Source: Hordeum vulgare subsp. vulgare (lineage: Eukaryota > Streptophyta > Magnoliopsida > Poales > Poaceae). Taken from it: a stretch of 64,000 nt of DNA. Within the stretch, counting starts at the first letter, position 1; each line of letters begins with the position of its first letter. The notes below the pieces were generated by a model. It did no database searches. It saw only the letters and a list, made by a program, of their open reading frames with translations, and had not been told where the DNA came from. Made by a program: the position numbers and the translations under genes. Location: assembly GCF_904849725.1 (NCBI RefSeq), contig NC_058521.1:94908244-94972243 (forward strand), written 5' to 3'. Below, one piece after another: positions 22,275 to 36,183 of the stretch.

Positions 22275-24105
22275 TGTTGGAAATATGCCCTAGAGGCAAT
22301 AATAAATTAGTTATTATTATATTTCTTTGTTCATGATAATCGTTTATTATCCATGCTATAATTGTATTGATTGGAAACACAGTGCATGTGTGGATACATA
22401 GACAAAACACTGTCCCTAGTAAGCCTCTAGTTGACTAGCTCGTTGATCAAAGATGGTCAAGGTTTCCTGACCATAGGCAAGTGTTGTCACTTGATAACGG
22501 GATCACATCATTAGGAGAATCATGTGATGGACTAGACCCAAACTAATAGACGTAGCATGTTGATCATGTCATTTTGTTGCTACTGTTTTCTGCGTGTCAA
22601 GTATTTGTTCCTATGACCATGAGATCATATAACTCACTGACACCGGAGGAATGCTTTGTGTGTATCAAAGTCGCAACGTAACTGGGTGACTATAAAGATG
22701 CTCTACAGGTATCTCCGAAGGTGGTCGTTGAGTTAGTATGGATCGAGACTGGGATTTGTCACTCCGTGTGACGGAGAGGTATCTCGGGGCCCACTCGGTA
22801 ATACAACATCACACACAAGCCTTGCAAGCAATGTGACTTAGCGTAAGTCACGGGATCTTGTATTACGGAACGAGTAAAGAGACTTGCCGGTAAACGAGAT
22901 TGAAATAGGTATGCGGATACCGACGATCGAATCTCGGGGAAGTCACATACCGAAGGACAAAGGGAATGACATACGGGATTATATGAATCCTTGGCATTGA
23001 GGTTCAACCGATAAAGATCTTCGTAATATGTAGGATCCAATATGGGCATCCAGGTCCCTCTATTGGATATTGACCGAGGAGTCCCTCGGGTCATGTCTAC
23101 ATAGTTCTCGAACCCGCAGGGTCTGCACACTTAAGGTTCGACGATGTTTTATGCGTATTTGAGTTATATGGTTGGTTACCGAATGTTGTTCGGAGTCCCG
23201 AATGGGATCACGGACGTCACGAGGGTTTCCAGAATGGTCCGAAGACGAAGATTGATATATAGGATGACCTCATTTGGTTACCGGAAAGTTTTCTGGCATT
23301 ACCAGAAAAGTTTCGGGCTCACCGGTAGTGTACCGGGAGTGCCGGGAGGGGTGACGGGGACCATCGAGAGGGGTGTCACGCCCCAAGGGGTCTCATGGGC
23401 TATGGGAAGAGAGAAACGAGCCCCTAGTGGGCTGGAATAAGTTCCCACTAAGGACCATAAGGTTTGAGAAGGGAAAAACACAAGGTGGAAAGAGTTTCCA
23501 AGTGGGAAGGTGGAATCCTACTCCAAGTAGGATTGGAGTAGGACTCCTCCACCTCAAATTTCGGCCAAACCTTGAGGGTTTGAGGCTGCCTCCTCCCCTC
23601 CCTCCCTCCTATATATACTAAGGTATTAGGGCTGATTTGAGACAACTTTTGCCACGGCAGCCCGACCACATACCTCCATGGTTTTTCCTCTAGATCACGT
23701 TTCTGCGGAGCTCGGGCGGAGCCCTGCTGAGATTAGATCACCACCAACCTCCGGAGCGCCGTCACGCTGCCGGAGAGCTCATCTACCTCTCCGTCTCTCT
23801 TGCTGGATCAAGAAGGCCGAGATCATCGTCGAGCTGTACGTGTGCTGAACGCGGAGGTGTCGTCCGTTCGGCACTAGATCGGAGCGGATCGTGGGACGGA
23901 TCGCGGGACGGTTCGTGGGATGGTTCGCGGGGCAGATCGATGGACGTGAGGACATTCCACTACATCAACCGCGTTTCTTAACGCTTCTGCTGTGCCATCT
24001 ACAAGGGTACGTAGATCGGAAATCCCCTCTCGTAGATGGACATCACCATGATAGGACTTCGTGCGCGTAGGAAAATTTTTGTTTCCCATGCGACGTTCCC
24101 CAACA
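22275..24105 (+). repeat. 5' LTR of the Angela-like element
   Basis: It runs from TGTTGGAAAT to CCCCAACA and aligns along its length with 29054-30894. After it, GTTGCATCATGAGC takes the place of the usual initiator tRNA-Met site (TGGTATCAGAGC), with one substitution and two one-base indels. Confidence 0.93.
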
Positions 24106-27100
24106 GTTGCATCATGAGCTAGGTTCATGCGTAGATGTCTTCTCGAGTAGAACACAAAAGTTTTTGTGGGCGGTGATGTGCATTTTGCTGCCCTCCTTAG
24201 TCTTTTCTTGATTCCGCGGTATTGTTGGATCGAAGCGGCTCGGACCGACATTACTCGTACGCTTACGAGAGACTGGTTTCATTGCTACGAGTAACTCCGT
24301 TGCTCAAAGATGACCGGCGAGTGTCGGTTTCTCCAACTTTAGTGGAATCGGATTTGACCGAGGAGGTCCTTGGTTGAGGTTAAATAGAAATTCATATATC
24401 TCCATTGTGGTGTTTGCGTAAGTAAGATGCGATCCTACTAGATACCCATGGTCACCACGTAAAACATGCAACAACAATTAGAGGACGTCTAACTTGTTTT
24501 TGCAGGGTATGCTTGTGATGTGATATGGCCAACGATGTGATGTGATATATTGGATGTATAAGATGATCATCTTGTAATAGTTAATATCGACTTGCACGTC
24601 GATGGTACGGCAGCCGGCAGGAGCCATAGGGTTGTCTTTAAACTAACGTTTGTGCTTGCAGATGCGTTTACTATATTGCTAGGACGTAGCTTTAGTAGTA
24701 ATAGCATGAGTAGCATGACAACCCCGATGGCGACACGTTGATGGAGATCATGGTGTGACGCCGGTGACAAGAAGATCATGCCGGTGCTTTGGTGATGGAG
24801 ATCAAGAAGCACATGATGATGGCCATATCATGTCACTTATGAATTGCATGTGATGTTAATCCTTTATGCACCTTATCTTGCTTAGAACGACGGTAGCATT
24901 ATGAGGTGATCTCTCACTAAAATTTCAAGACGAAATTGTGTTCTCCCCGACTGTGCACCGTTGCGACAGTTCTTCGTTTCGAGACACCACGTGATGATCG
25001 GGTGTGATAGACTCAACGTTCACATACAACGGGTGCAAAACAGTTGCACACGCGGAACACTTGGGTTAAGCTTGACGAACACATGAGACCGAAAGGTCGA
25101 GCATGAATCGTATAGTTGATATGATTAGCATAGAGATGCTTACCACTGAAACTATTCTCGACTCACGTGATTATCAGACTTGAGATAGTGGATTTGGATC
25201 ATGTACCACTCAAATGACTAGAGAGATGTACTTTTTGAGTGGGAGTTCTTAAGTAATATGATTAAGTGAACTAATTGTCATGAACATAGTCTAATGGTCT
25301 TTGCGAATTACGATGTAGCTTGCGCTGTAGCTCTACTGTTTTTATATGTTCCTAGAGAAAATTTAGTTGAAAGTTGATAGTAGCAAACTTTGCAGACTGA
25401 GTCTGTAAAACCGAGGATTGTCCTCGTTGCTGCGCAGAAGGCTTATGTCCTTAATGCACCACTCGGTGTGCTACACCTCGAGCATCGTCTGTAGATGTTG
25501 TGAACATCCGACATACATGTTTCTGATGACTACACGATAGTTCAGTACAAAATACTTAATGGCTTAGAAGCAAGGCGTCGAAGACGTTTTGAAACGTCAT
25601 GGAACATAAGAGATGTTCTAAAGAGATGAAATTGTGATTTCATGCTTGTGCCCTTGTTAAGAGGTATGAGACCTCCGACAAGATTCTTTGTCCACGAAGT
25701 AGAGGAGAAAAGCTCAATCATTGAGCGTGTGCTCAGATTATCTGAGTACGGCAATCGCTTGAATCAAGTGGGAGTTGATCTTCCAGATAAGATAGTGATG
25801 GTTCTCCAAAGTCACTGCCACCAAGCTCTGAGAGCTTCGTGATGAACTATAACATATCAAGGATAGATACAATGGTCCTTGAGCGATTCGCGATGTTTGA
25901 CACTGCGAAAGTAGAAATTAAGAAGGAGCATCAATAGTTGATGGTTAGTAAAATCACTAAGTTTCGAGAAAGGCAAGGGCTAGAAGGGATACTTCGTGAA
26001 ACGGCAAAGCAGTTGCTGCACTAATGAAGAGACCCCAGATTAAACCCAAGCCCGGGACTAAGTGCTTCTGCCATGAGGGGAACGGTCACTGAGGCGGAGC
26101 AACTCTAGATACTTGGTTGATAAGAAGGCTGGAAAAAGTCGAAAGAAGTATATTTGATATACATGATGTTGATGTGTACTTTACTAGTACTCCTAGTAGC
26201 ACGAGGGTATTGGATACCGGTTCGGTTGCTAAGTGATTAGTAACACGAAATGAAAGCTACGGCATAAACGGAGACTAGCTAAAGGCGAGGTGACGATACG
26301 TGTTGAAAGTATTTCCAAGGTTGATATGATCAAACGTCGCACACTCCCTCTACCATCGGGATTGGTGTTAAACCTAAATAATTGTTATTTGGTGCTTGCG
26401 TTAAGCATGAACATGATTGGAACGTGTTTATTGCAATACGATTATTCATTTAAAGATAATAATGGTTACTCTATTTGCTTGAATAATCACCTTCACCGGT
26501 TTATTGAATCTCGATCGTAGTGTTACACATGTTCATGATATTGGTGCCAAAAGATACGAGGTAATGATGATAGTTCCACTTACTTGTGGCACTGCCGCTT
26601 GAGTCATGTTGGTATAAATTGCATGAAGAGGCTCCATGCTGATGGATCTTTATACTCACTTGATTTTGAATCACTAGTGACATGCAAATCATACCACATG
26701 AGCAAGGCCTTGTTTTCATTGAGATGAAACAAGATAGTAACTTGTTGGAAGTGATACATTTTGATGTATGCAGTCCAATAGGTGCTGAGGCACGCAGTGG
26801 ATATCGTTATGTTCTTACTTCAATGACGATTTGAGCAGATACAAGAGTATTTACTTAATGATTCACAAGTCTGAAATATTGAAAGGTTCAATTCTGTTTC
26901 AGGAGTGAAGTTCGTCGTAACAAGAGGATAAACTGTCTACGATATGATCATAGAAACGAATATCTGAGTTACGAGTTTTGGTACGAAGTTAAGACAATGT
27001 GGAAATTGTTTCGCAGTTCATGCCACCTAGAACATCATAGTGTGATGATGTGTCTGAACGTCATATCCACGCACTATTTGGTATGGTGCATGCTATGATG

Positions 27101-29053
27101 TCTCTTATCGAATTACCACTATCGTTTATGGGTTATGCATTAGAGACAACCACATTCACTTTAAATAGGGCACCGCATATTTCCGTTGAGATGACACAGT
27201 ATAGACTGAGGTTTAGAGAAATCTAAACTTTCGTTTCTTGAAAGTTTGGGGCTTCGACACTTATGTGAAAAAGTTTCAGTGTGATAAGCTCGAACCCAAA
27301 GCGGATAAATGCATCTTCGTAGGATATCCAAAACAGTTGGGTACATCTCCTATCTCAGATCCGAAAGCAAAGTGTTTGTTTCTAGAAACGGATCCTTTCT
27401 CGAGGAAAGGTTTCTCTCGAAAGAATTGAGTGGGAGGGTGGTAGAACTTGATGAGGTTATTGAACCATCACTTCAACCAGTGTGTAGCAGGGCGCAGGAA
27501 GTTGTTCCTGTGGCGCCTACACCAATTGAAGTGAAAGCTGATGATGGTGATCATCGAGCATCGGATCAAGTTACTACAAGCCTCGTAGGTTGACAAGGTC
27601 GCGTACTACTGCAGAGTGGTACGGTAACCCTGTCTTGGAGGTCATGTTGTTGAGCAACAGTGAACCTACGAGTTATGGAGAAAGCAATGGTGGGCCCGGA
27701 TTCCGACAAATGGCTGGAAGCCATGAAATCCGAGAGAGGATCCATGTATGAAAACAAAGTGTAGACTTTGGAAGAACTACTTGATGGTCATAGGACTGTT
27801 GAGTAAAGATGGATCTTTAAAAGGAAGACAGACGATGATGGTGATAAGTCACTATTAATAAAAGCTCGACTTGTCGCAAAGCTGTTTCCGACAAGATCAA
27901 ACAGTTGATTATGATGAGACTTTCTCACTCGTAGCGATGCTAAAAGTCTGTTAGAATTATGTTAGTAGTTGCTGCATTATTTATGAAATATTGCACATAG
28001 GATGTCAAAACATTGTTTCCTCGACGGTTTCCTTGAGCAAACATTGTATGTGATACAACCAGGAGGTTTTGTCGATCGTAAAGATACTAGCAAGTATTCA
28101 AGCTCCAGCGATCCTTCAATGGACTGGTGCAAGCATCTCGGAGTTGGAATATACACTTTGATGAGATGATCAAAGATTTCGGGTTTGTACAAGGTTTATG
28201 AGAAACTTGTATTTCCAAAGAAGTGAGTGGGAGCACTATAGAATTTCTGATAAGTATATGTGGTTGACATATTGTGGATCAGAAGTAATGTAGAATTTCT
28301 GTAAAGCATACAAGGTTGTTTGAAAGGAGTTTTCAAAGGAATACCTGGATTGCGCTACTTGAACGTTGAGCATCAAAGATCTATGGAGATAGATCGAAAA
28401 CAGTTAATAGAAGTTTCAACAAGATGCATGCCTTGACAAGTTTTTGAAGGAGTTCAAAATAGATCAGCAAAGAAGGAGTTCTTGGTTGCGTTGTGAGGTG
28501 TGAATTTGAGTAAGACTCAAAACCTGACCCCGGCAGAATAAAGAGAATAGACGAAGGTCGTCTTCTATGCCTTGGCCGTAGAATCTGAAGTATGCCATGC
28601 TGGGTACCGCACCTGATGTGTCCCTTGACTCAAAGTCTGTTGAGAGGTACAGAGAGTGATCCATGATTGAATCACTAGCAGCGGTCAAAATTTATCCTTA
28701 GTAACTGATGGACTAAGGAATTTTTCTCGATTATGGAGGTGGTTAAAGAGTTCGTCGTAAAGGGTTACGTCGATGCAAGCTTTGACACTAATCCGAATAA
28801 CTATGAGTAGTGAAACAGATTCGTATAGTAGAGTAGATATTTGGAGTATTTCCGAATAGCACATAGTAGCAGCATCTATAAGATGACATAAAGATTTGTA
28901 AAGAACACACGAATCTGAAAGTTTCAGAACCATTGACTAAAACCTCTCTCACGAGCAAGACGTGATCAGACCCCATAACTATATGGGTGTTGGATTCGTT
29001 GGAATCACATGGTGATGTGAACTAGATTATTGACTCTAGTGCAAGTGGGAGAC
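24106..29053 (+). pseudogene. Decayed gag-pol of the Angela-like element
   Basis: Recognisable pieces, in order, are a zinc-knuckle remnant (PGTKCFCHEGNGH near 26050), a gag-pre-integrase stretch (YDYSFKDNNGYSICLNN at 26440-26490), and integrase start (DVCSPIGAEARSGYRYVLTS near 26765-26825). The integrase C-terminal part follows (LKVWGFDTYVKKFQCDKLEP at 27240-27300, with YLRSESKVFVSRNGSFLE in the next frame). RT pieces lie around 27780-28200 and RNase H pieces at about 28560-28900. The order matches a BARE-type polyprotein. Stops and frameshifts occur every few dozen codons, so no product is possible. The PPT GCAAGTGGGAGAC (29041-29053) is intact. Confidence 0.85.
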
Positions 29054-30894
29054 TGTTGGAAATATGCCCTAGAGGCAATAATAAATTAGTTATTATTATA
29101 TTTCTTTGTTCATGATAATCGTTTATTATCCATGCTATAATTGTATTGATTGGAAACACAGTGCATGTGTGGATACATAGACAAAACACTGTCCCTAGTA
29201 AGCCTCTAGTTGACTAGCTCGTTGATCAAAGATGGTCAAGGTTTCCTGACCATAGGCAAGTGTTGTCACTTGATAACGGGATCACATCATTTGGAGAATC
29301 ATGTGACGGACTAGACCCAAACTAATAGACGTAGCATGTTGATCGTGTCATTTTGTTGCTACTGTTTTCTTCGTGTCAAGTATTTGTTCCTATGACCATG
29401 AGATCATATAACTCACTGACACCGGAGGAATGCTTTGTGTGTATCAAACGTTGCAACGTAACTGGGTGACTATAAAGATGCTCTACAGCTATCTCCGAAG
29501 GTGTTCGTTGAGTTAGTAAGATCGAGACTGGGATTTGTCACTCCGTGTGACGGAGAGGTATCTCGGGGCCCACTCGGTAATACAACATCACACACAAGCC
29601 TTGCAAGCAATGTGACTTAGTGTAAGTCACGGGATCTTGTATTACGGAACGAGTAAAGAGAATTGTCGGTAAACGAGATTGAAATAGGTATGCGGATACC
29701 GACGATCGAATCTCGGGCAAGTAACATACCGAAGGACAAAGGGAATGACATACGGGATTATATGAATCCTTGGCATTGAGGTTCAACCGATAAAGATCTT
29801 CAGAATATGTAAGATCCAATATGGGCATCTAGGTCCCGCTATTGGATATTGACCGAGGAATCCCTCGGGTCATGTCTACATAGTTCTCGAACCCGCAGGG
29901 TCTGCACACTTAAGGTTCGACGATGTTTTATGCGTATTTGAGTTATATGGTTGGTTACCGAATGTTGTTCGGAGTCCCGGATGGGATCACGGACGTCACG
30001 AGGGTTTCCGAAATGGTCCGGAGACGAAGATTGATATATAGGATGACCTCATTTGGTTACCGGAAAGTTTTCGGGCATTACCGGAAAAGTTTCGGGCTCA
30101 TCGGTAGTGTACCGGGAGTGCCGGGAGGGGTGACGGGGACCATCGGGACGGGTGTCATGCCCCAAGGGGTCTCATGGGCTATGGGAAGAGATAAACGAGC
30201 CCCTAGTGGGCTGGAATAAGTTCCCACTAAGGCCCATAAGGTTTGAGAAGGGAAAAACACAAGGTGGAAAGAGTTTCCAAGTGGGAAGGTGGAATCCTAC
30301 TCCAAGTAGGATTGGAGTAGGACTCCTCCACCTCAAATTTCGGCCAAACCTTGAGGGTTTGAGGCTGCCTCCTCCCCTCCCTCCCTCCTATATACACTAA
30401 GGTATTAGGGCTGATTTGAGACAACTTTTGCCACGGCAGCCCGACCACATACCTCCACGGTTTTTCCTCTAGATCGCGTTTCTGCGGAGCTGGGGCGGAG
30501 CCCTGCTGAGATTAGATCACCACCAACCTCTGGAGCACCGTCATGCTGCCGGAGAACTCATCTACCTCTCCGTCTCTCTTGCTGGATCAAGAAGGCCGAG
30601 ATCATCGTCGAGCTGTACGTGTGCTGAACGCGGAGGTGCCGTCCGTTCGGCACTAGATCGGAGCGGATCGTGGGACGGATCGCGGGACGGTTCATGAGAT
30701 GGTTCGCGGGGCGGATCGAGGGACGTGAGGACGTTCCACTACATCAACCGCGTTTCTTAACGCTTATGTTGTGCGATCTACAAGGGTACGTAGATCGGAA
30801 ATCCCCTCTCGTAGATGGACATCACCATGATAGGACTTCGTGCGCGTAGGAAATTTTTTGTTTCCCATGCGACGTTCCCCAACACCCAGCTCCC
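29054..30894 (+). repeat. 3' LTR of the Angela-like element
   Basis: It starts TGTTGGAAAT directly after the PPT and ends CCCCAACA before CCCAG. It is about 97% identical to the 5' LTR by eye. Confidence 0.93.
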
Positions 30895-33800
30895 CTTCTT
30901 ACCCCTAGAAGAACGGCTGCTTCGCCAACTTCGTGTAGCCGCAAACCGCACTCGAAACCGTGCCATGTAGCGCTGCTTAGGCCATCTCCGGCGAGCCCTC
31001 CGCCGCGGCTAAGGTTGCCGCCGGTCAGCCTCCGGCGAGCGCCGACGTGGCAACGTCGATAGCCTAATCCCCCCCCAGCCACTGACACCGGGCCCCAGGG
31101 TTGGTCAGACCCCGGTTAAGGCTGGTCAGCGCGGTATTAACCGTGGGTCACCGACCAGTGGCCCCCACCGGTCAGTTTGACCTGGCCCAAGTCAGTTGAC
31201 CTGCTGACCTCATCCGTACATCACGCTGACACAGTAAAGCTTTTCTAGAAATAAAATAAATCAAGAATGAATTATAAATTACAGGAAATGCTGAAAACTT
31301 TGAAAAATCATAGAAAAGAAATATAAGTCTGACGAAAATAATTTATAAATGAAAAATGAACAAAAAAAATCAAGGAATCTGATTATGGCATTTTCATGTA
31401 TGTTTGACAAAGTTCACATCACTAAGTAGGCAAAGTGATGATTAGGGTAAATTTAATAAATAGTTTGGAGTTGGAATTTGGTATATATTTGAATTCCACT
31501 TCAATTAATAAGACCAAATATTAAGCTAGGAAACTCAGTACTTCGATATGCCATCTTCATGCGTGATAAAACAAGTTATGCCTGAGCATCAGGTCGTATC
31601 AATTAAAAGGGTATTTGAAAAATACCTTGTTTGAGGTGATATTTGAATTCTATTTCAAACCAGCTTCAACTTAAGAAATATTAGCTACATTAGACTTGTC
31701 ACTTCTCATTTTCATGTCATGATCATGAATCATAGTGTTGCATTTCTGTGAAGTAAATATTGTTCTTTCTTGTTTGCCGGTGTTGTTCCCCCTCGGTAGA
31801 CAATGGTTCTGACGATATGATCATTGACATTGATGAAGACTCATTGCTATCTTCAGAACTGTCAGGCAAGCAACCCCCCCTTTAGCATTCCGATACAATC
31901 CTACCCTCTTGCTCCAGCTCTCTTTTATTGCATTAGGACAAACACGATTCAACTGTTACATGTTCTCGGTAGTTGAACCCATTCCTCTGCATGACCTGAT
32001 TTTGCCACAGTAATTAGTTGAAACTACTGAGCATGAGTAGCAACTGCCTAAGCCTTATTGTGCTTACTCATCCATGCTTGCTTATTGTGCCTGCTATGCT
32101 TAGAGTCGTGTCGGTTCTGATCCATCTGGTCGATGAATCGGAATGGTAGTGTTCATGTCCTACAGTGTGAGAGTAAAGGTGTGAATCCGATTTGGTAAAG
32201 GTAGCGATGAGAGGCCATGTAGGAGTACATGGTGGGTTGTCTCATTGGGACCGTCCTTAAGAACTGAGTTCTGTGTATGTTATCCAAGACAAGATACTAC
32301 CATGCATTGGGCCCTAAAATATGACCCCGCTCGACTTATTAATCGCCTAGATCTCTGTCCAGGAGTTGCAACTAGTTTTTGGTGTTTGTAGGAAAAGTGT
32401 TGGTGCCCGTGTTGAGCTCTGCCCGACGGGGTAGGCTCCAGTGCGGTAGATACACAGTGGCACGGTGTACCAAGTGTCACCCATATGGTGGGCTTGGGAA
32501 CCCTGCGCACATCATTTGGGGTCATAGAGGAAACCTCGGCCGGACTTCCTTGTGGGTTCAGTCTCAAATAGGCGATAAACCTGGACTAGGGTCTTGTGTG
32601 GTTAACGGTCGTGGTCGACACCAATGCCAGTGCTTCCGCTTGAAGGTAGCCGAGATGCATGACGTGCATATGGTGCTAAGTGGTGAGAGCATGTGTGAAT
32701 AAGTATACCCATGCAGGGTGAATCAATCTCTTCGAATAGTCGCGTCCTCAGATATGGACTACTTGGAAACAGTACATGGTACATAGACAATTTAAATGGA
32801 TACTCTAAAACATGCAAGATAAGTGTGAGTTCTATGGATGGCCTTCTCCTAGGGAGACGAGAGTGGATCCATGGTGGTGTATTGATTGGTGAATATGTGG
32901 ACTTGTGTGCGCTATCCCACCTCAAAGAAAGAACTTGTAGTCGTAGTACAGGTTAGCCAAGAGTCGAAGCTGGCTTGCTGCAATCAAACCCAACAATCCC
33001 ATCATTGATACTGATGCATATGTAGTTAGTTCTGATGTAAGTCTTGCTGAGTACCTTTGTACTCACGGTTGCTTTATTTATGTTTTCGTAGATAAGATTT
33101 TAGTCTCATTAAAGGTTTCTACGCGATGTGTTCGATGTTGACCGGAATAGCTTGGAATCCCAGACAGAGGTCTGGTTCCTTTGGTAGGGTCGTTATAGCT
33201 TTCCAGGATCTTCCAGCCACTTTTAGTAGATGTTTGTACCCAGACATGTTATGCTTCCGCTTGATGTTTGTATGACTTCAGTGTCGGGTCACGAGACCCA
33301 TGTTTGTAATATCATACTATGTTGACTCTTATGAGTCTTTAATAAAAGCATGAGTCATAGAGTTATGTTGTGATGCCATGTTGTGTATACACATATCGTG
33401 CATAGTGTGTGTATGTTATGAAATGCATTATATGTGTGGGATTCAACACCTAGTTGTGTGCCTTTAGTAGTATTCTTTACGGGGAAATGCCTCTTTGTGC
33501 TTCCACCGAGCTTTGGTAGCTTGCTACTGCTCCGAATACATTGATTGACCGGCATGTATCCTTCTTTGATGATGTGTCTGTCCTTCGGGGAAATGTCACG
33601 CGGTGTAATGGAGTCCTTGTAGCTTGCTATGACTCGTCTACACACGCTGATGACCGACACCTGCTTTGCTGGGTTATGTATGCATGTTCCTGTACGGATG
33701 TACCAGTTGGGTTTATAACTAGTCATGTCGACCCGGGTTCTTTGTCGTTTGAATTCTAGCGACACATTCATATACGTGAGCCGAAAGACCCAAACGGTCC

Positions 33801-36047
33801 CGGCCAAGGTAAGGTGGCAGCCGTGGAGTGTACCGTGCGTTAGGCCGCAAAGTGATGTGATGTGTTACAGGCTGGGTTCTTATGATCTAGGATCGGGGTC
33901 CCGACAGCAGGGGTCATGGGCCCATCACCCCTTGCACTCCTACACGATGCGTGGGCGGCCGAGGTTAGTCCTAGCACCCCTTATTACAAGCGTGATGCCT
34001 ATCCACACCACTTGGGCGCGCGCCGCTCCATTGCTGACGTCTGAAGAGGTTCGGGTGATACCACGATGTCGAGTACCCATAATTCTTCCCACGTAGACGG
34101 TTAGCGTGTAATAAGGTCTCCGACCAACCCACATCAAATACCCAAATCTATTATCATTTTAATTAACTAAACGACACATCCACGCGAAATCCACCCGCCA
34201 AACATTTTTTCATCAATGTTCCCAGTTACACGGTCAAGTAACTGTGTGGTTGTAACATCAGGTTGATCCGAGGTATCACCCTCGTTGGATCCCGAACAAC
34301 GTAACCGTCAAGGTGGACTTAGAGGAATCACCCTTGAGGGTCTCACACTTGAGGGGTTGCACGACAGAGTCATCGTCGGGAGTGGTGAAGGAGGAATCAC
34401 CCTCGATAACCACGACCGACTAGCTGCACTACAGAGATATCATCATGAGTACTTCGCGAGGTGTCACCCTCGGTACCCGATAGTAGCTCTGTAGCGTTGT
34501 ACTAACTAAGGGGGTGTAAGTGTTGTGTCGGGTCTTGGCTCATCGATCAGGGATCGAGAATTGATGCTAAAGCGGGGCAAATGGACTAAGGGGGCAAAGG
34601 GGATGACTGAGCCACCTATACTAAGCAGTTTAAAGTGGGTACTGGAAAGTAACAGTTCAACAAAATTAGGCTATGCATCAAATATAGGAGCTAACTACAA
34701 CAGTAGCAAAATTCTAATGCAAGCATGAGGGAGAAAGAGATGGGTGATATAGGAATGATCAAGCAGGGGGTTTGCTTGCCTTGTTGCTCTGCGGCAAAGG
34801 GTTGGTCGTCACGAGGGTAGTCGTACCCGGCAGCAGCGTCAGTCTCGGGGTCTACTGGTAAGGAGAGGGGGGAAGAAACAATAAATATAAACATAGATCC
34901 AATCACTAAGCATGACATGTCAAGTTGTAGGTATAGGCATGACCTAATGCAGTGTCATCTGTCATAGACGGGTCGGGAAAATATCGGATGATATTTCCCG
35001 GGTTTGTGGCTACTACCGGTCAGATGGAAACAGTGGAAAAGTTCCACGTTTGCTATGCTAGGGACGCGTGATAGACGAACGGACAGCGTACCCGGGTTCG
35101 TCTCATTTTGCAGATAAACTTTCATGTTCAAAACATTTTCATCTGACTTATTGTTTATTTTATATTAATTTCTTATGTTTTATTCAATATTAGGAACTAA
35201 ATAGATTTAAATAATTCAGATATTAGTTATGACATATGCGGTCAATCAGTGGGGTTGACTGGTCAAATATGACCACTCGGTCCCATGTGTCATAGGCACA
35301 TTTCAATTTTTAGATTAACTAATAACTAATCAGTTTAATTAGTGGGAGGGACCCACGTGTTATACTATCTAAAATAAATGATTAAACAGATTAATTAAGA
35401 GTTTCACTAATTAACCTATTAATCTTAATCATCGTATTAACTAATTAATTCATTAATTAATTAATGAACTAATTAATTATTGAATTAATTAAACTATTTA
35501 TTAATTATTATTTTTATATATTCTTTTTTCCTTTTTTGAGGGGCGTGGCCCGCATGTCATTGGGACAGTGAGCAAAAATATATTACATCTACACACGTGT
35601 TGTACACACCACTTTATACATACATATACATCCATATTCACATACATAATTTTATATACCCTTTTTCTTCTTTTTCTACACACACACACATGGGGGTTAT
35701 CCCCCTGTCTAACAGGGAGGGGCCAGAGTGCACGCGAGCACGAAGGATGCGGTGGGTAGCTCACCTAGACCTGCAGTTGTGCAAAGTGGGCTTGAGGGGG
35801 GCTCGGTGGGGTGAATCGTCGATGGCGAACGACGTGGAGGCCAGCGGTGGAGGTGCGCGGGGATGAAGTGGAGGGGGCGGGGCCGGCTTTTGCGAAGGCG
35901 GTCAGAGGTGGCGGTAGCGGGGGCGACAGGGGTCGGAAGTGGGGCGCAGGTGGTGCGCAATGGGCAGCCGGCGGCGGTGTGGCTTCGGCCGATGATGTAG
36001 GGGTTGGCCTGTGCGATGAGGGGGTTGTGGCCGAAGGAGACCCGGCC

Positions 36048-36183
36048 GTGGTGGTGGTGGTCGGCCTCCCCAGCGAGGGGAGAGGGAGAGCCGACGAGGG
36101 AGACGTCTGGGCTCAGTGGTGGTGGTGGTCGGCCTCCCCAGCGAGGGGAGAGGGAGAGCCGAGGAGGGAGACGGCTGGGCTCG
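36048..36183 (+). repeat. 68-bp tandem duplication in the chromovirus 5' LTR
   Basis: Copies at 36048-36115 and 36116-36183 (GTGGTGGTGGTGGTCGGCCT and so on) differ at about three positions. The other LTR copy has a single unit near 3750-3815, so the duplication arose in this copy. Confidence 0.85.

Larger units (their letters stand above)
22275..30894 (+). mobile_element. Angela/BARE-1-like Copia retrotransposon, full length but coding-dead
   Basis: It has a perfect target duplication CCCAG (22270-22274 and 30895-30899), two 1.83-1.84 kb LTRs and 4.95 kb of internal DNA. The LTRs open TGTTGGAAATATGCCCTAG and end CCCCAACA, the hallmark ends of Angela/BARE-1/WIS elements. By eye about 50 differences separate the two LTRs (about 2.8%), a rough age near one million years at the commonly used grass rate of 1.3e-8 per site per year. 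The internal region has no ORF over about 100 codons, so the element was probably moved in trans. Confidence 0.93.
21200..33906 (+). mobile_element. Solo LTR (about 4.1 kb) interrupted by an Angela-like element
   Basis: It begins TGTCACAGCC and ends GGTCCCGACA, flanked by a perfect 5-bp duplication GCAGG (21195-21199 and 33907-33911). No PBS or internal domain follows the end, so it is a solo LTR left by recombination between two LTRs. The parts 21200-22274 and 30900-33906 are collinear with the LTR at 59709-63714. The 5' third has a GC-rich, pyrimidine-rich stretch (21700-22270) whose ORFs are not conserved. The family is not named here; very long LTRs fit elements such as Sukkula, which I cannot confirm. 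Confidence 0.85.

Noticed and set aside
21678..22410. Overlapping ORFs in the GC-rich part of the solo LTR, and their counterparts at 60167-60806
   Set aside because: The two LTR copies do not keep the same protein, so this is composition, not a gene.
22759..23669. ORFs repeated at 22759-23669 and 29538-30448
   Set aside because: They recur only because they lie in the two LTRs of one element. LTRs do not encode proteins in this family.
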